Below, one piece after another: positions 15,001-30,500 of a DNA stretch of 64,000 nucleotides; positions within the stretch are counted from its first letter, which is position 1; the number at the start of each line of letters is the position of its first letter. The position numbers and the translations under genes were made by a program. A model generated the notes under the pieces. The model made no database searches, was not told where the DNA came from, and saw nothing but the letters and a program-made list of their open reading frames with translations. The stretch spans positions 248,001 to 312,000 of the forward strand of contig JAQSEB010000126.1 in the NCBI GenBank assembly GCA_030063045.1, given 5' to 3'. This DNA comes from Pratylenchus scribneri (Eukaryota; Nematoda; Chromadorea; Rhabditida; Pratylenchidae).

Positions 15001-18000
15001 AAAAAGTTCAAAATCTAGGTCATAAAATGTTTCATACCCCTTAAATACTCTATTATGGATATAATATATTTAAAAATTCATGAAAAATCAATATGGATGA
15101 ATTGAATAAAAATAAACTGACGTTCGCCTGTAGAATTTGATGGAGAATACGATGGAAATAAAAAAATTCCAAAAAGTTCAAAATCTAGGTCATAAAATGT
15201 TTCATACCCCTTAAATACTCTATTATGGATATAATATATTTAAAAATTCATGAAAAATCAATATGGATGAATTGAATAAAAATAAACTGACGTTCGCCTG
15301 TAGAATTTGATGGAGAATACGATGGAAATAAAAAAATTCCAAAAAGTTCAAAATCTAGGTCATAAAATGTTTCATACCCCTTAAATACTCTATTATGGAT
15401 ATAATATATTTAAAAATTCATAAAAAAATCAATATTTAGGAATTGAATAAAAATAAACTGACGTTCGCCTGTAGAATTTGATGGAGAATACGATGGAAAT
15501 AAAAAAATTCCAAAAAGTTCAAAATCTAGGTCATAAAATGTTTCATACCCCTTAAATACTCTATTATGGATATAATATATTTAAAAATTCATGAAAAATC
15601 AATATGGATGAATTGAATAAAAATAAACTGACGTTCGCCTGTAGAATTTGATGGAGAATACGATGGAAATAAAAAAATTCCAAAAAGTTCAAAATCTAGG
15701 TCATAAAATGTTTCATACCCCTTAAATACTCTATTATGGATATAATATATTTAAAAATTCATGAAAAATCAATATGGATGAATTGAATAAAAATAAACTG
15801 ACGTTCGCCTGTAGAATTTGATGGAGAATACGATGGAAATAAAAAAATTCCAAAAAGTTCAAAATCTAGGTCATAAAATGTTTCATACCCCTTAAATACT
15901 CTATTATGGATATAATATATTTAAAAATTCATGAAAAATCAATATGGATGAATTGAATAAAAATAAACTGACGTTCGTCTGTAGAATTTGATGGAGAATA
16001 CGATGGAAATAAAAAAATTCCAAAAAGTTCAAAATCTAGGTCATAAAATGTTTCATACCCCTTAAATACTCTATTATGGATATAATATATTTAAAAATTC
16101 ATGAAAAATCAATATGGATGAATTGAATAAAAATAAACTGACGTTCGCCTGTAGAATTTGATGGAGAATACGATGGAAATAAAAAAATTCCAAAAAGTTC
16201 AAAATCTAGGTCATAAAATGTTTCATACCCCTTAAATACTCTATTATGGATATAATATATTTAAAAATTCATGAAAAATCAATATGGATGAATTGAATAA
16301 AAATAAACTGACGTTCGCCTGTAGAATTTGATGGAGAATACGATGGAAATAAAAAAATTCCAAAAAGTTCAAAATCTAGGTCATAAAATGTTTCATACCC
16401 CTTAAATACTCTATTATGGATATAATATATTTAAAAATTCATGAAAAATCAATATGGATGAATTGAATAAAAATAAACTGACGTTCGCCTGTAGAATTTG
16501 ATGGAGAATACGATGGAAATAAAAAAATTCCAAAAAGTTCAAAATCTAGGTCATAAAATGTTTCATACCCCTTAAATACTCTATTATGGATATAATATAT
16601 TTAAAAATTCATGAAAAATCAATATGGATGAATTGAATAAAAATAAACTGACGTTCGCCTGTAGAATTTGATGGAGAATACGATGGAAATAAAAAAATTC
16701 CAAAAAGTTCAAAATCTAGGTCATAAAATGTTTCATACCCCTTAAATACTCTATTATGGATATAATATATTTAAAAATTCATGAAAAATCAATATGGATG
16801 AATTGAATAAAAATAAACTGACGTTCGCCTGTAGAATTTGATGGAGAATACGATGGAAATAAAAAAATTCCAAAAAGTTCAAAATCTAGGTCATAAAATG
16901 TTTCATACCCCTTAAATACTCTATTATGGATATAATATATTTAAAAATTCATGAAAAATCAATATGGATGAATTGAATAAAAATAAACTGACGTTCGCCT
17001 GTAGAATTTGATGGAGAATACGATGGAAATAAAAAAATTCCAAAAAGTTCAAAATCTAGGTCATAAAATGTTTCATACCCCTTAAATACTCTATTATGGA
17101 TATAATATATTTAAAAATTCATGAAAAATCAATATTTAGGAATTGAATAAAAATAAAATGACGTTCGCCTGTAGAATTTGATGGAGAATACGATGGAAAT
17201 AAAAAAATTCCAAAAAGTTCAAAATCTAGGTCATAAAATGTTTCATACCCCTTAAATACTCTATTATGGATATAATATATTTAAAAATTCATAAAAAAAT
17301 CAATATTTAGGAATTGAATAAAAATAAAATGACGTTCGCCTGTAGAATTTGATGGAGAATACGATGGAAATAAAAAAATTCCAAAAAGTTCAAAACCTAG
17401 GTCATAAAATGTTTCATACCCCTTAAATACTCTATTATGGATATAATATATTTAAAAATTCATGAAAAATCAATATGGATGAATTGAATAAAAATAAACT
17501 GACGTTCGTCTGTAGAATTTGATGGAGAATACGATGGAAATAAAAAAATTCCAAAAAGTTCAAAATCTAGGTCATAAAATGTTTCATACCCCTTAAATAC
17601 TCTATTATGGATATAATATATTTAAAAATTCATGAAAAATCAATATGGATGAATTGAATAAAAATAAACTGACGTTCGCCTGTAGAATTTGATGGAGAAT
17701 ACGATGGAAATAAAAAAATTCCAAAAAGTTCAAAATCTAGGTCATAAAATGTTTCATACCCCTTAAATACTCTATTATGGATATAATATATTTAAAAATT
17801 CATGAAAAATCAATATGGATGAATTGAATAAAAATAAACTGACGTTCGCCTGTAGAATTTGATGGAGAATACGATGGAAATAAAAAAATTCCAAAAAGTT
17901 CAAAATCTAGGTCATAAAATGTTTCATACCCCTTAAATACTCTATTATGGATATAATATATTTAAAAATTCATGAAAAATCAATATGGATGAATTGAATA

Positions 18001-18680
18001 AAAATAAACTGACGTTCGCCTGTAGAATTTGATGGAGAATACGATGGAAATAAAAAAATTCCAAAAAGTTCAAAATCTAGGTCATAAAATGTTTCATACC
18101 CCTTAAATACTCTATTATGGATATAATATATTTAAAAATTCATGAAAAATCAATATGGATGAATTGAATAAAAATAAACTGACGTTCGCCTGTAGAATTT
18201 GATGGAGAATACGATGGAAATAAAAAAATTCCAAAAAGTTCAAAATCTAGGTCATAAAATGTTTCATACCCCTTAAATACTCTATTATGGATATAATATA
18301 TTTAAAAATTCATAAAAAAATCAATATTTAGGAATTGAATAAAAATAAAATGACGTTCGCCTGTAGAATTTGATGGAGAATACGATGGAAATAAAAAAAT
18401 TCCAAAAAGTTCAAAACCTAGGTCATAAAATGTTTCATACCCCTTAAATACTCTATTATGGATATAATATATTTAAAAATTCATGAAAAATCAATATGGA
18501 TGAATTGAATAAAAATAAACTGACGTTCGCCTGTAGAATTTGATGGAGAATACGATGGAAATAAAAAAATTCCAAAAAGTTCAAAATCTAGGTCATAAAA
18601 TGTTTCATACCCCTTAAATACTCTATTATGGATATAATATATTTAAAAATTCATGAAAAATCAATATGGATGAATTGAAT

Positions 18681-21600
18681 AAAAATAATGTGACGTTCGC
18701 CTGTAGAATTTGATGGAGAATACGATGGAAATAAAAAAATTCCAAAAAGTTCAAAATCTAGGTCATAAAATGTTTCATACCCCTTAAATACTCTATTATG
18801 GATATAATATATTTAAAAATTCATGAAAAATCAATATGGATGAATTGAATAAAAATAAACTGACGTTCGCCTGTAGAATTTGATGGAGAATACGATGGAA
18901 ATAAAAAAATTCCAAAAAGTTCAAAATCTAGGTCATAAAATGTTTCATACCCCTTAAATACTCTATTATGGATATAATATATTTAAAAATTCATGAAAAA
19001 TCAATATGGATGAATTGAATAAAAATAAACTGACGTTCGCCTGTAGAATTTGATGAAGAATACGATGGAAATAAAAAAATTCCAAAAAGTTCAAAATCTA
19101 GGTCATAAAATGTTTCATACCCCTTAAATACTCTATTATGGATATAATATATTTAAAAATTCATGAAAAATCAATATTTAGGAATTGAATAAAAATAAAA
19201 TGACGTTCGCCTGTAGAATTTGATGGAGAATACGATGGAAATAAAAAAATTCCAAAAAGTTCAAAATCTAGGTCATAAAATGTTTCATACCCCTTAAATA
19301 CTCTATTATGGATATAATATATTTAAAAATTCATAAAAAAATCAATATTTAGGAATTGAATAAAAATAAAATGACGTTCGCCTGTAGAATTTGATGGAGA
19401 ATACGATGGAAATAAAAAAATTCCAAAAAGTTCAAAATCTAGGTCATAAAATGTTTCATACCCCTTAAATACTCTATTATGGATATAATATATTTAAAAA
19501 TTCATGAAAAATCAATATGGATGAATTGAATAAAAATAAACTGACGTTCGCCTGTAGAATTTGATGGAGAATACGATGGAAATAAAAAAATTTCAAAAAG
19601 TTCAAAATCTAGGTCATAAAATGTTTCATACCCCTTAAATACTCTATTATGGATATAATATATTTAAAAATTCATAAAAAAATCAATATTTAGGAATTGA
19701 ATAAAAATAAACTGAAGTTCGCCTGTAGAATTTGATGGAGAATACGATGGAAATAAAAAAATTCCAAAAAGTTCAAAATCTAGGTCATAAAATGTTTCAT
19801 ACCCCTTAAATACTCTATTATGGATATAATATATTTAAAAATTCATGAAAAATCAATATGGATGAATTGAATAAAAATAAACTGACGTTCGCCTGTAGAA
19901 TTTGATGGAGAATACGATGGAAATAAAAAAATTCCAAAAAGTTCAAAATCTAGGTCATAAAATGTTTCATACCCCTTAAATACTCTATTATGGATATAAT
20001 ATATTTAAAAATTCATAAAAAAATCAATATTTAGGAATTGAATAAAAATAAACTGAAGTTCGCCTGTAGAATTTGATGGAGAATACGATGGAAATAAAAA
20101 AATTCCAAAAAGTTCAAAATCTAGGTCATAAAATGTTTCATACCCCTTAAATACTCTATTATGGATATAATATATTTAAAAATTCATAAAAAAATCAATA
20201 TTTAGGAATTGAATAAAAATAAACTGAAGTTCGCCTGTAGAATTTGATGGAGAATACGATGGAAATAAAAAAATTCCAAAAAGTTCAAAATCTAGGTCAT
20301 AAAATGTTTCATACCCCTTAAATACTCTATTATGGATATAATATATTTAAAAATTCATAAAAAAATCAATATTTAGGAATTGAATAAAAATAAAATGACG
20401 TTCGCCTGTAGAATTTGATGGAGAATACGATGGAAATAAAAAAATTCCAAAAAGTTCAAAATCTAGGTCATAAAATGTTTCATACCCCTTAAATACTCTA
20501 TTATGGATATAATATATTTAAAAATTCATGAAAAATCAATATGGATGAATTGAATAAAAATAAACTGACGTTCGCCTGTAGAATTTGATGGAGAATACGA
20601 TGGAAATAAAAAAATTCCAAAAAGTTCAAAATCTAGGTCATAAAATGTTTCATACCCCTTAAATACTCTATTATGGATATAATATATTTAAAAATTCATG
20701 AAAAATCAATATGGATGAATTGAATAAAAATAAACTGACGTTCGCCTGTAGAATTTGATGGAGAATACGATGGAAATAAAAAAATTCCAAAAAGTTCAAA
20801 ATCTAGGTCATAAAATGTTTCATACCCCTTAAATACTCTATTATGGATATAATATATTTAAAAATTCATGAAAAATCAATATGGATGAATTGAATAAAAA
20901 TAAACTGACGTTCGCCTGTAGAATTTGATGGAGAATACGATGGAAATAAAAAAATTCCAAAAAGTTCAAAATCTAGGTCATAAAATGTTTCATACCCCTT
21001 AAATACTCTATTATGGATATAATATATTTAAAAATTCATGAAAAATCAATATGGATGAATTGAATAAAAATAAACTGACGTTCGCCTGTAGAATTTGATG
21101 GAGAATACGATGGAAATAAAAAAATTCCAAAAAGTTCAAAATCTAGGTCATAAAATGTTTCATACCCCTTAAATACTCTATTATGGATATAATATATTTA
21201 AAAATTCATGAAAAATCAATATTTAGGAATTGAAAAAAAATAAAATGACGTTCGCCTGTAGAATTTGATGGAGAATACGATGGAAATAAAAAAATTCCAA
21301 AAAGTTCAAAATCTAGGTCATAAAATGTTTCATACCCCTTAAATACTCTATTATGGATATAATATATTTAAAAATTCATAAAAAAATCAATATTTAGGAA
21401 TTGAATAAAAATAAAATGACGTTCGCCTGTAGAATTTGATGGAGAATACGATGGAAATAAAAAAATTCCAAAAAGTTCAAAATCTAGGTCATAAAATGTT
21501 TCATACCCCTTAAATACTCTATTATGGATATAATATATTTAAAAATTCATAAAAAAATCAATATTTAGGAATTGAATAAAAATAAAATGACGTTCGCCTG

Positions 21601-24600
21601 TAGAATTTGATGGAGAATACGATGGAAATAAAAAAATTCCAAAAAGTTCAAAATCTAGGTCATAAAATGTTTCATACCCCTTAAATACTCTATTATGGAT
21701 ATAATATATTTAAAAATTCATGAAAAATCAATATGGATGAATTGAATAAAAATAAACTGACGTTCGCCTGTAGAATTTGATGGAGAATACGATGGAAATA
21801 AAAAAATTCCAAAAAGTTCAAAATCTAGGTCATAAAATGTTTCATACCCCTTAAATACTCTATTATGGATATAATATATTTAAAAATTCATAAAAAAATC
21901 AATATTTAGGAATTGAATAAAAATAAACTGAAGTTCGCCTGTAGAATTTGATGGAGAATACGATGGAAATAAAAAAATTCCAAAAAGTTCAAAATCTAGG
22001 TCATAAAATGTTTCATACCCCTTAAATACTCTATTATGGATATAATATATTTAAAAATTCATGAAAAATCAATATGGATGAATTGAATAAAAATAAACTG
22101 ACGTTCGCCTGTAGAATTTGATGGAGAATACGATGGAAATAAAAAAATTCCAAAAAGTTCAAAATCTAGGTCATAAAATGTTTCATACCCCTTAAATACT
22201 CTATTATGGATATAATATATTTAAAAATTCATGAAAAATCAATATGGATGAATTGAATAAAAATAAACTGACGTTCGCCTGTAGAATTTGATGGAGAATA
22301 CGATGGAAATAAAAAAATTCCAAAAAGTTCAAAATCTAGGTCATAAAATGTTTCATACCCCTTAAATACTCTATTATGGATATAATATATTTAAAAATTC
22401 ATGAAAAATCAATATTTAGGAATTGAAAAAAAATAAAATGACGTTCGCCTGTAGAATTTGATGGAGAATACGATGGAAATAAAAAAATTCCAAAAAGTTC
22501 AAAATCTAGGTCATAAAATGTTTCATACCCCTTAAATACTCTATTATGGATATAATATATTTAAAAATTCATAAAAAAATCAATATTTAGGAATTGAATA
22601 AAAATAAAATGACGTTCGCCTGTAGAATTTGATGGAGAATACGATGGAAATAAAAAAATTCCAAAAAGTTCAAAATCTAGGTCATAAAATGTTTCATACC
22701 CCTTAAATACTCTATTATGGATATAATATATTTAAAAATTCATGAAAAATCAATATGGATGAATTGAATAAAAATAAACTGACGTTCGCCTGTAGAATTT
22801 GATGGAGAATACGATGGAAATAAAAAAATTCCAAAAAGTTCAAAATCTAGGTCATAAAATGTTTCATACCCCTTAAATACTCTATTATGGATATAATATA
22901 TTTAAAAATTCATAAAAAAATCAATATTTAGGAATTGAATAAAAATAAACTGAAGTTCGCCTGTAGAATTTGATGGAGAATACGATGGAAATAAAAAAAT
23001 TCCAAAAAGTTCAAAATCTAGGTCATAAAATGTTTCATACCCCTTAAATACTCTATTATGGATATAATATATTTAAAAATTCATGAAAAATCAATATGGA
23101 TGAATTGAATAAAAATAATGTGACGTTCGCCTGTAGAATTTGATGGAGAATACGATGGAAATAAAAAAATTCCAAAAAGTTCAAAATCTAGGTCATAAAA
23201 TGTTTCATAACCCTTAAATACTCTATTATGGATATAATATATTTAAAAATTCATGAAAAATCAATATGGATGAATTGAATAAAAATAAACTGACGTTCGC
23301 CTGTAGAATTTGATGGAGAATACGATGGAAATAAAAAAATTCCAAAAAGTTCAAAATCTAGGTCATAAAATGTTTCATACCCCTTAAATACTCTATTATG
23401 GATATAATATATTTAAAAATTCATGAAAAATCAATATGGATGAATTGAATAAAAATAAACTGACGTTCGCCTGTAGAATTTGATGGAGAATACGATGGAA
23501 ATAAAAAAATTCCAAAAAGTTCAAAATCTAGGTCATAAAATGTTTCATACCCCTTAAATACTCTATTATGGATATAATATATTTAAAAATTCATGAAAAA
23601 TCAATATTTAGGAATTGAATAAAAATAAAATGACGTTCGCCTGTAGAATTTGATGGAGAATACGATGGAAATAAAAAAATTCCAAAAAGTTCAAAATCTA
23701 GGTCATAAAATGTTTCATACCCCTTAAATACTCTATTATGGATATAATATATTTAAAAATTCATAAAAAAATCAATATTTAGGAATTGAATAAAAATAAA
23801 ATGACGTTCGCCTGTAGAATTTGATGGAGAATACGATGGAAATAAAAAAATTCCAAAAAGTTCAAAATCTAGGTCATAAAATGTTTCATACCCCTTAAAT
23901 ACTCTATTATGGATATAATATATTTAAAAATTCATGAAAAATCAATATGGATGAATTGAATAAAAATAAACTGACGTTCGCCTGTAGAATTTGATGGAGA
24001 ATACGATGGAAATAAAAAAATTTCAAAAAGTTCAAAATCTAGGTCATAAAATGTTTCATACCCCTTAAATACTCTATTATGGATATAATATATTTAAAAA
24101 TTCATAAAAAAATCAATATTTAGGAATTGAATAAAAATAAACTGAAGTTCGCCTGTAGAATTTGATGGAGAATACGATGGAAATAAAAAAATTCCAAAAA
24201 GTTCAAAATCTAGGTCATAAAATGTTTCATACCCCTTAAATACTCTATTATGGATATAATATATTTAAAAATTCATGAAAAATCAATATGGATGAATTGA
24301 ATAAAAATAAACTGACGTTCGCCTGTAGAATTTGATGGAGAATACGATGGAAATAAAAAAATTCCAAAAAGTTCAAAATCTAGGTCATAAAATGTTTCAT
24401 ACCCCTTAAATACTCTATTATGGATATAATATATTTAAAAATTCATAAAAAAATCAATATTTAGGAATTGAATAAAAATAAACTGAAGTTCGCCTGTAGA
24501 ATTTGATGGAGAATACGATGGAAATAAAAAAATTCCAAAAAGTTCAAAATCTAGGTCATAAAATGTTTCATACCCCTTAAATACTCTATTATGGATATAA

Positions 24601-27540
24601 TATATTTAAAAATTCATAAAAAAATCAATATTTAGGAATTGAATAAAAATAAACTGAAGTTCGCCTGTAGAATTTGATGGAGAATACGATGGAAATAAAA
24701 AAATTCCAAAAAGTTCAAAATCTAGGTCATAAAATGTTTCATACCCCTTAAATACTCTATTATGGATATAATATATTTAAAAATTCATAAAAAAATCAAT
24801 ATTTAGGAATTGAATAAAAATAAAATGACGTTCGCCTGTAGAATTTGATGGAGAATACGATGGAAATAAAAAAATTCCAAAAAGTTCAAAATCTAGGTCA
24901 TAAAATGTTTCATACCCCTTAAATACTCTATTATGGATATAATATATTTAAAAATTCATGAAAAATCAATATGGATGAATTGAATAAAAATAAACTGACG
25001 TTCGCCTGTAGAATTTGATGGAGAATACGATGGAAATAAAAAAATTCCAAAAAGTTCAAAATCTAGGTCATAAAATGTTTCATACCCCTTAAATACTCTA
25101 TTATGGATATAATATATTTAAAAATTCATGAAAAATCAATATGGATGAATTGAATAAAAATAAACTGACGTTCGCCTGTAGAATTTGATGGAGAATACGA
25201 TGGAAATAAAAAAATTCCAAAAAGTTCAAAATCTAGGTCATAAAATGTTTCATACCCCTTAAATACTCTATTATGGATATAATATATTTAAAAATTCATG
25301 AAAAATCAATATGGATGAATTGAATAAAAATAAACTGACGTTCGCCTGTAGAATTTGATGGAGAATACGATGGAAATAAAAAAATTCCAAAAAGTTCAAA
25401 ATCTAGGTCATAAAATGTTTCATACCCCTTAAATACTCTATTATGGATATAATATATTTAAAAATTCATGAAAAATCAATATGGATGAATTGAATAAAAA
25501 TAAACTGACGTTCGCCTGTAGAATTTGATGGAGAATACGATGGAAATAAAAAAATTCCAAAAAGTTCAAAATCTAGGTCATAAAATGTTTCATACCCCTT
25601 AAATACTCTATTATGGATATAATATATTTAAAAATTCATGAAAAATCAATATTTAGGAATTGAAAAAAAATAAAATGACGTTCGCCTGTAGAATTTGATG
25701 GAGAATACGATGGAAATAAAAAAATTCCAAAAAGTTCAAAATCTAGGTCATAAAATGTTTCATACCCCTTAAATACTCTATTATGGATATAATATATTTA
25801 AAAATTCATAAAAAAATCAATATTTAGGAATTGAATAAAAATAAAATGACGTTCGCCTGTAGAATTTGATGGAGAATACGATGGAAATAAAAAAATTCCA
25901 AAAAGTTCAAAATCTAGGTCATAAAATGTTTCATACCCCTTAAATACTCTATTATGGATATAATATATTTAAAAATTCATAAAAAAATCAATATTTAGGA
26001 ATTGAATAAAAATAAAATGACGTTCGCCTGTAGAATTTGATGGAGAATACGATGGAAATAAAAAAATTCCAAAAAGTTCAAAATCTAGGTCATAAAATGT
26101 TTCATACCCCTTAAATACTCTATTATGGATATAATATATTTAAAAATTCATGAAAAATCAATATGGATGAATTGAATAAAAATAAACTGACGTTCGCCTG
26201 TAGAATTTGATGGAGAATACGATGGAAATAAAAAAATTCCAAAAAGTTCAAAATCTAGGTCATAAAATGTTTCATACCCCTTAAATACTCTATTATGGAT
26301 ATAATATATTTAAAAATTCATAAAAAAATCAATATTTAGGAATTGAATAAAAATAAACTGAAGTTCGCCTGTAGAATTTGATGGAGAATACGATGGAAAT
26401 AAAAAAATTCCAAAAAGTTCAAAATCTAGGTCATAAAATGTTTCATACCCCTTAAATACTCTATTATGGATATAATATATTTAAAAATTCATGAAAAATC
26501 AATATGGATGAATTGAATAAAAATAAACTGACGTTCGCCTGTAGAATTTGATGGAGAATACGATGGAAATAAAAAAATTCCAAAAAGTTCAAAATCTAGG
26601 TCATAAAATGTTTCATACCCCTTAAATACTCTATTATGGATATAATATATTTAAAAATTCATGAAAAATCAATATGGATGAATTGAATAAAAATAAACTG
26701 ACGTTCGCCTGTAGAATTTGATGGAGAATACGATGGAAATAAAAAAATTCCAAAAAGTTCAAAATCTAGGTCATAAAATGTTTCATACCCCTTAAATACT
26801 CTATTATGGATATAATATATTTAAAAATTCATGAAAAATCAATATTTAGGAATTGAAAAAAAATAAAATGACGTTCGCCTGTAGAATTTGATGGAGAATA
26901 CGATGGAAATAAAAAAATTCCAAAAAGTTCAAAATCTAGGTCATAAAATGTTTCATACCCCTTAAATACTCTATTATGGATATAATATATTTAAAAATTC
27001 ATAAAAAAATCAATATTTAGGAATTGAATAAAAATAAAATGACGTTCGCCTGTAGAATTTGATGGAGAATACGATGGAAATAAAAAAATTCCAAAAAGTT
27101 CAAAATCTAGGTCATAAAATGTTTCATACCCCTTAAATACTCTATTATGGATATAATATATTTAAAAATTCATGAAAAATCAATATGGATGAATTGAATA
27201 AAAATAAACTGACGTTCGCCTGTAGAATTTGATGGAGAATACGATGGAAATAAAAAAATTCCAAAAAGTTCAAAATCTAGGTCATAAAATGTTTCATACC
27301 CCTTAAATACTCTATTATGGATATAATATATTTAAAAATTCATAAAAAAATCAATATTTAGGAATTGAATAAAAATAAACTGAAGTTCGCCTGTAGAATT
27401 TGATGGAGAATACGATGGAAATAAAAAAATTCCAAAAAGTTCAAAATCTAGGTCATAAAATGTTTCATACCCCTTAAATACTCTATTATGGATATAATAT
27501 ATTTAAAAATTCATGAAAAATCAATATGGATGAATTGAAT
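18681..27540. repeat. Higher-order repeat: two tandem 4430-bp copies (26 monomers each)
   Basis: Rare variants recur at exactly 4430 bp. ATAATGTGACG occurs at 18687 and 23117. TTTCAAAAAG after the A-tract occurs at 19591 and 24021. TTGAAAAAAAATAAAATG occurs at 21230 and 25660, and again at 22423 and 26853. The copies run about 18681-23110 and 23111-27540. At 27540 the expected ATAATGTG marker is replaced by AAACTGACG, and left of about 18420 the monomer order no longer matches, so the duplication is bounded. A further GAAAAAAAATAAAATG monomer near 35377 may be part of another, partial copy. The pattern indicates a recent unequal exchange or amplification of a multi-monomer block. Confidence 0.85.
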
Positions 27541-30500
27541 AAAAATAAACTGACGTTCGCCTGTAGAATTTGATGGAGAATACGATGGAAATAAAAAAAT
27601 TCCAAAAAGTTCAAAATCTAGGTCATAAAATGTTTCATACCCCTTAAATACTCTATTATGGATATAATATATTTAAAAATTCATAAAAAAATCAATATTT
27701 AGGAATTGAATAAAAATAAACTGAAGTTCGCCTGTAGAATTTGATGGAGAATACGATGGAAATAAAAAAATTCCAAAAAGTTCAAAATCTAGGTCATAAA
27801 ATGTTTCATACCCCTTAAATACTCTATTATGGATATAATATATTTAAAAATTCATAAAAAAATCAATATTTAGGAATTGAATAAAAATAAACTGAAGTTC
27901 GCCTGTAGAATTTGATGGAGAATACGATGGAAATAAAAAAATTCCAAAAAGTTCAAAATCTAGGTCATAAAATGTTTCATACCCCTTAAATACTCTATTA
28001 TGGATATAATATATTTAAAAATTCATAAAAAAATCAATATTTAGGAATTGAATAAAAATAAAATGACGTTCGCCTGTAGAATTTGATGGAGAATACGATG
28101 GAAATAAAAAAATTCCAAAAAGTTCAAAATCTAGGTCATAAAATGTTTCATACCCCTTAAATACTCTATTATGGATATAATATATTTAAAAATTCATGAA
28201 AAATCAATATGGATGAATTGAATAAAAATAAACTGACGTTCGCCTGTAGAATTTGATGGAGAATACGATGGAAATAAAAAAATTCCAAAAAGTTCAAAAT
28301 CTAGGTCATAAAATGTTTCATACCCCTTAAATACTCTATTATGGATATAATATATTTAAAAATTCATAAAAAAATCAATATTTAGGAATTGAATAAAAAT
28401 AAACTGAAGTTCGCCTGTAGAATTTGATGGAGAATTCGATGGAAATAAAAAAATTCCAAAAAGTTCAAAATCTAGGTCATAAAATGTTTCATACCCCTTA
28501 AATACTCTATTATGGATATAATATATTTAAAAATTCATGAAAAATCAATATGGATGAATTGAATAAAAATAAACTGACGTTCGCCTGTAGAATTTGATGG
28601 AGAATACGATGGAAATAAAAAAATTCCAAAAAGTTCAAAATCTAGGTCATAAAATGTTTCATACCCCTTAAATACTCTATTATGGATATAATATATTTAA
28701 AAATTCATGAAAAATCAATATGGATGAATTGAATAAAAATAAACTGACGTTCGCCTGTAGAATTTGATGGAGAATACGATGGAAATAAAAAAATTCCAAA
28801 AAGTTCAAAATCTAGGTCATAAAATGTTTCATACCCCTTAAATACTCTATTATGGATATAATATATTTAAAAATTCATGAAAAATCAATATGGATGAATT
28901 GAATAAAAATAAACTGACGTTCGCCTGTAGAATTTGATGGAGAATACGATGGAAATAAAAAAATTCCAAAAAGTTCAAAATCTAGGTCATAAAATGTTTC
29001 ATACCCCTTAAATACTCTATTATGGATATAATATATTTAAAAATTCATGAAAAATCAATATGGATGAATTGAATAAAAATAAACTGACGTTCGCCTGTAG
29101 AATTTGATGGAGAATACGATGGAAATAAAAAAATTCCAAAAAGTTCAAAATCTAGGTCATAAAATGTTTCATACCCCTTAAATACTCTATTATGGATATA
29201 ATATATTTAAAAATTCATAAAAAAATCAATATTTAGGAATTGAATAAAAATAAACTGAAGTTCGCCTGTAGAATTTGATAGAGAATACGATGGAAATAAA
29301 AAAATTCCAAAAAGTTCAAAATCTAGGTCATAAAATGTTTCATACCCCTTAAATACTCTATTATGGATATAATATATTTAAAAATTCATGAAAAATCAAT
29401 ATGGATGAATTGAATAAAAATAAACTGACGTTCGCCTGTAGAATTTGATGGAGAATACGATGGAAATAAAAAAATTCCAAAAAGTTCAAAATCTAGGTCA
29501 TAAAATGTTTCATACCCCTTAAATACTCTATTATGGATATAATATATTTAAAAATTCATAAAAAATCAATATGGATGAATTGAATAAAAATAAACTGACG
29601 TTCGCCTGTAGAATTTGATGGAGAATACGATGGAAATAAAAAAATTCCAAAAAGTTCAAAATCTAGGTCATAAAATGTTTCATACCCCTTAAATACTCTA
29701 TTATGGATATAATATATTTAAAAATTCATGAAAAATCAATATGGATGAATTGAATAAAAATAAACTGACGTTCGCCTGTAGAATTTGATGGAGAATACGA
29801 TGGAAATAAAAAAATTCCAAAAAGTTCAAAATCTAGGTCATAAAATGTTTCATACCCCTTAAATACTCTATTATGGATATAATATATTTAAAAATTCATG
29901 AAAAATCAATATGGATGAATTGAATAAAAATAAACTGACGTTCGCCTGTAGAATTTGATGGAGAATACGATGGAAATAAAAAAATTCCAAAAAGTTCAAA
30001 ATCTAGGTCATAAAATGTTTCATACCCCTTAAATACTCTATTATGGATATAATATATTTAAAAATTCATGAAAAATCAATATGGATGAATTTAATAAAAA
30101 TAAACTGACGTTCGCCTGTAGAATTTGATGGAGAATACGATGGAAATAAAAAAATTCCAAAAAGTTCAAAATCTAGGTCATAAAATGTTTCATACCCCTT
30201 AAATACTCTATTATGGATATAATATATTTAAAAATTCATAAAAAAATCAATATTTAGGAATTGAATAAAAATAAACTGAAGTTCGCCTGTAGAATTTGAT
30301 AGAGAATACGATGGAAATAAAAAAATTCCAAAAAGTTCAAAATCTAGGTCATAAAATGTTTCATACCCCTTAAATACTCTATTATGGATATAATATATTT
30401 AAAAATTCATGAAAAATCAATATGGATGAATTGAATAAAAATAAACTGACGTTCGCCTGTAGAATTTGATGGAGAATACGATGGAAATAAAAAAATTCCA

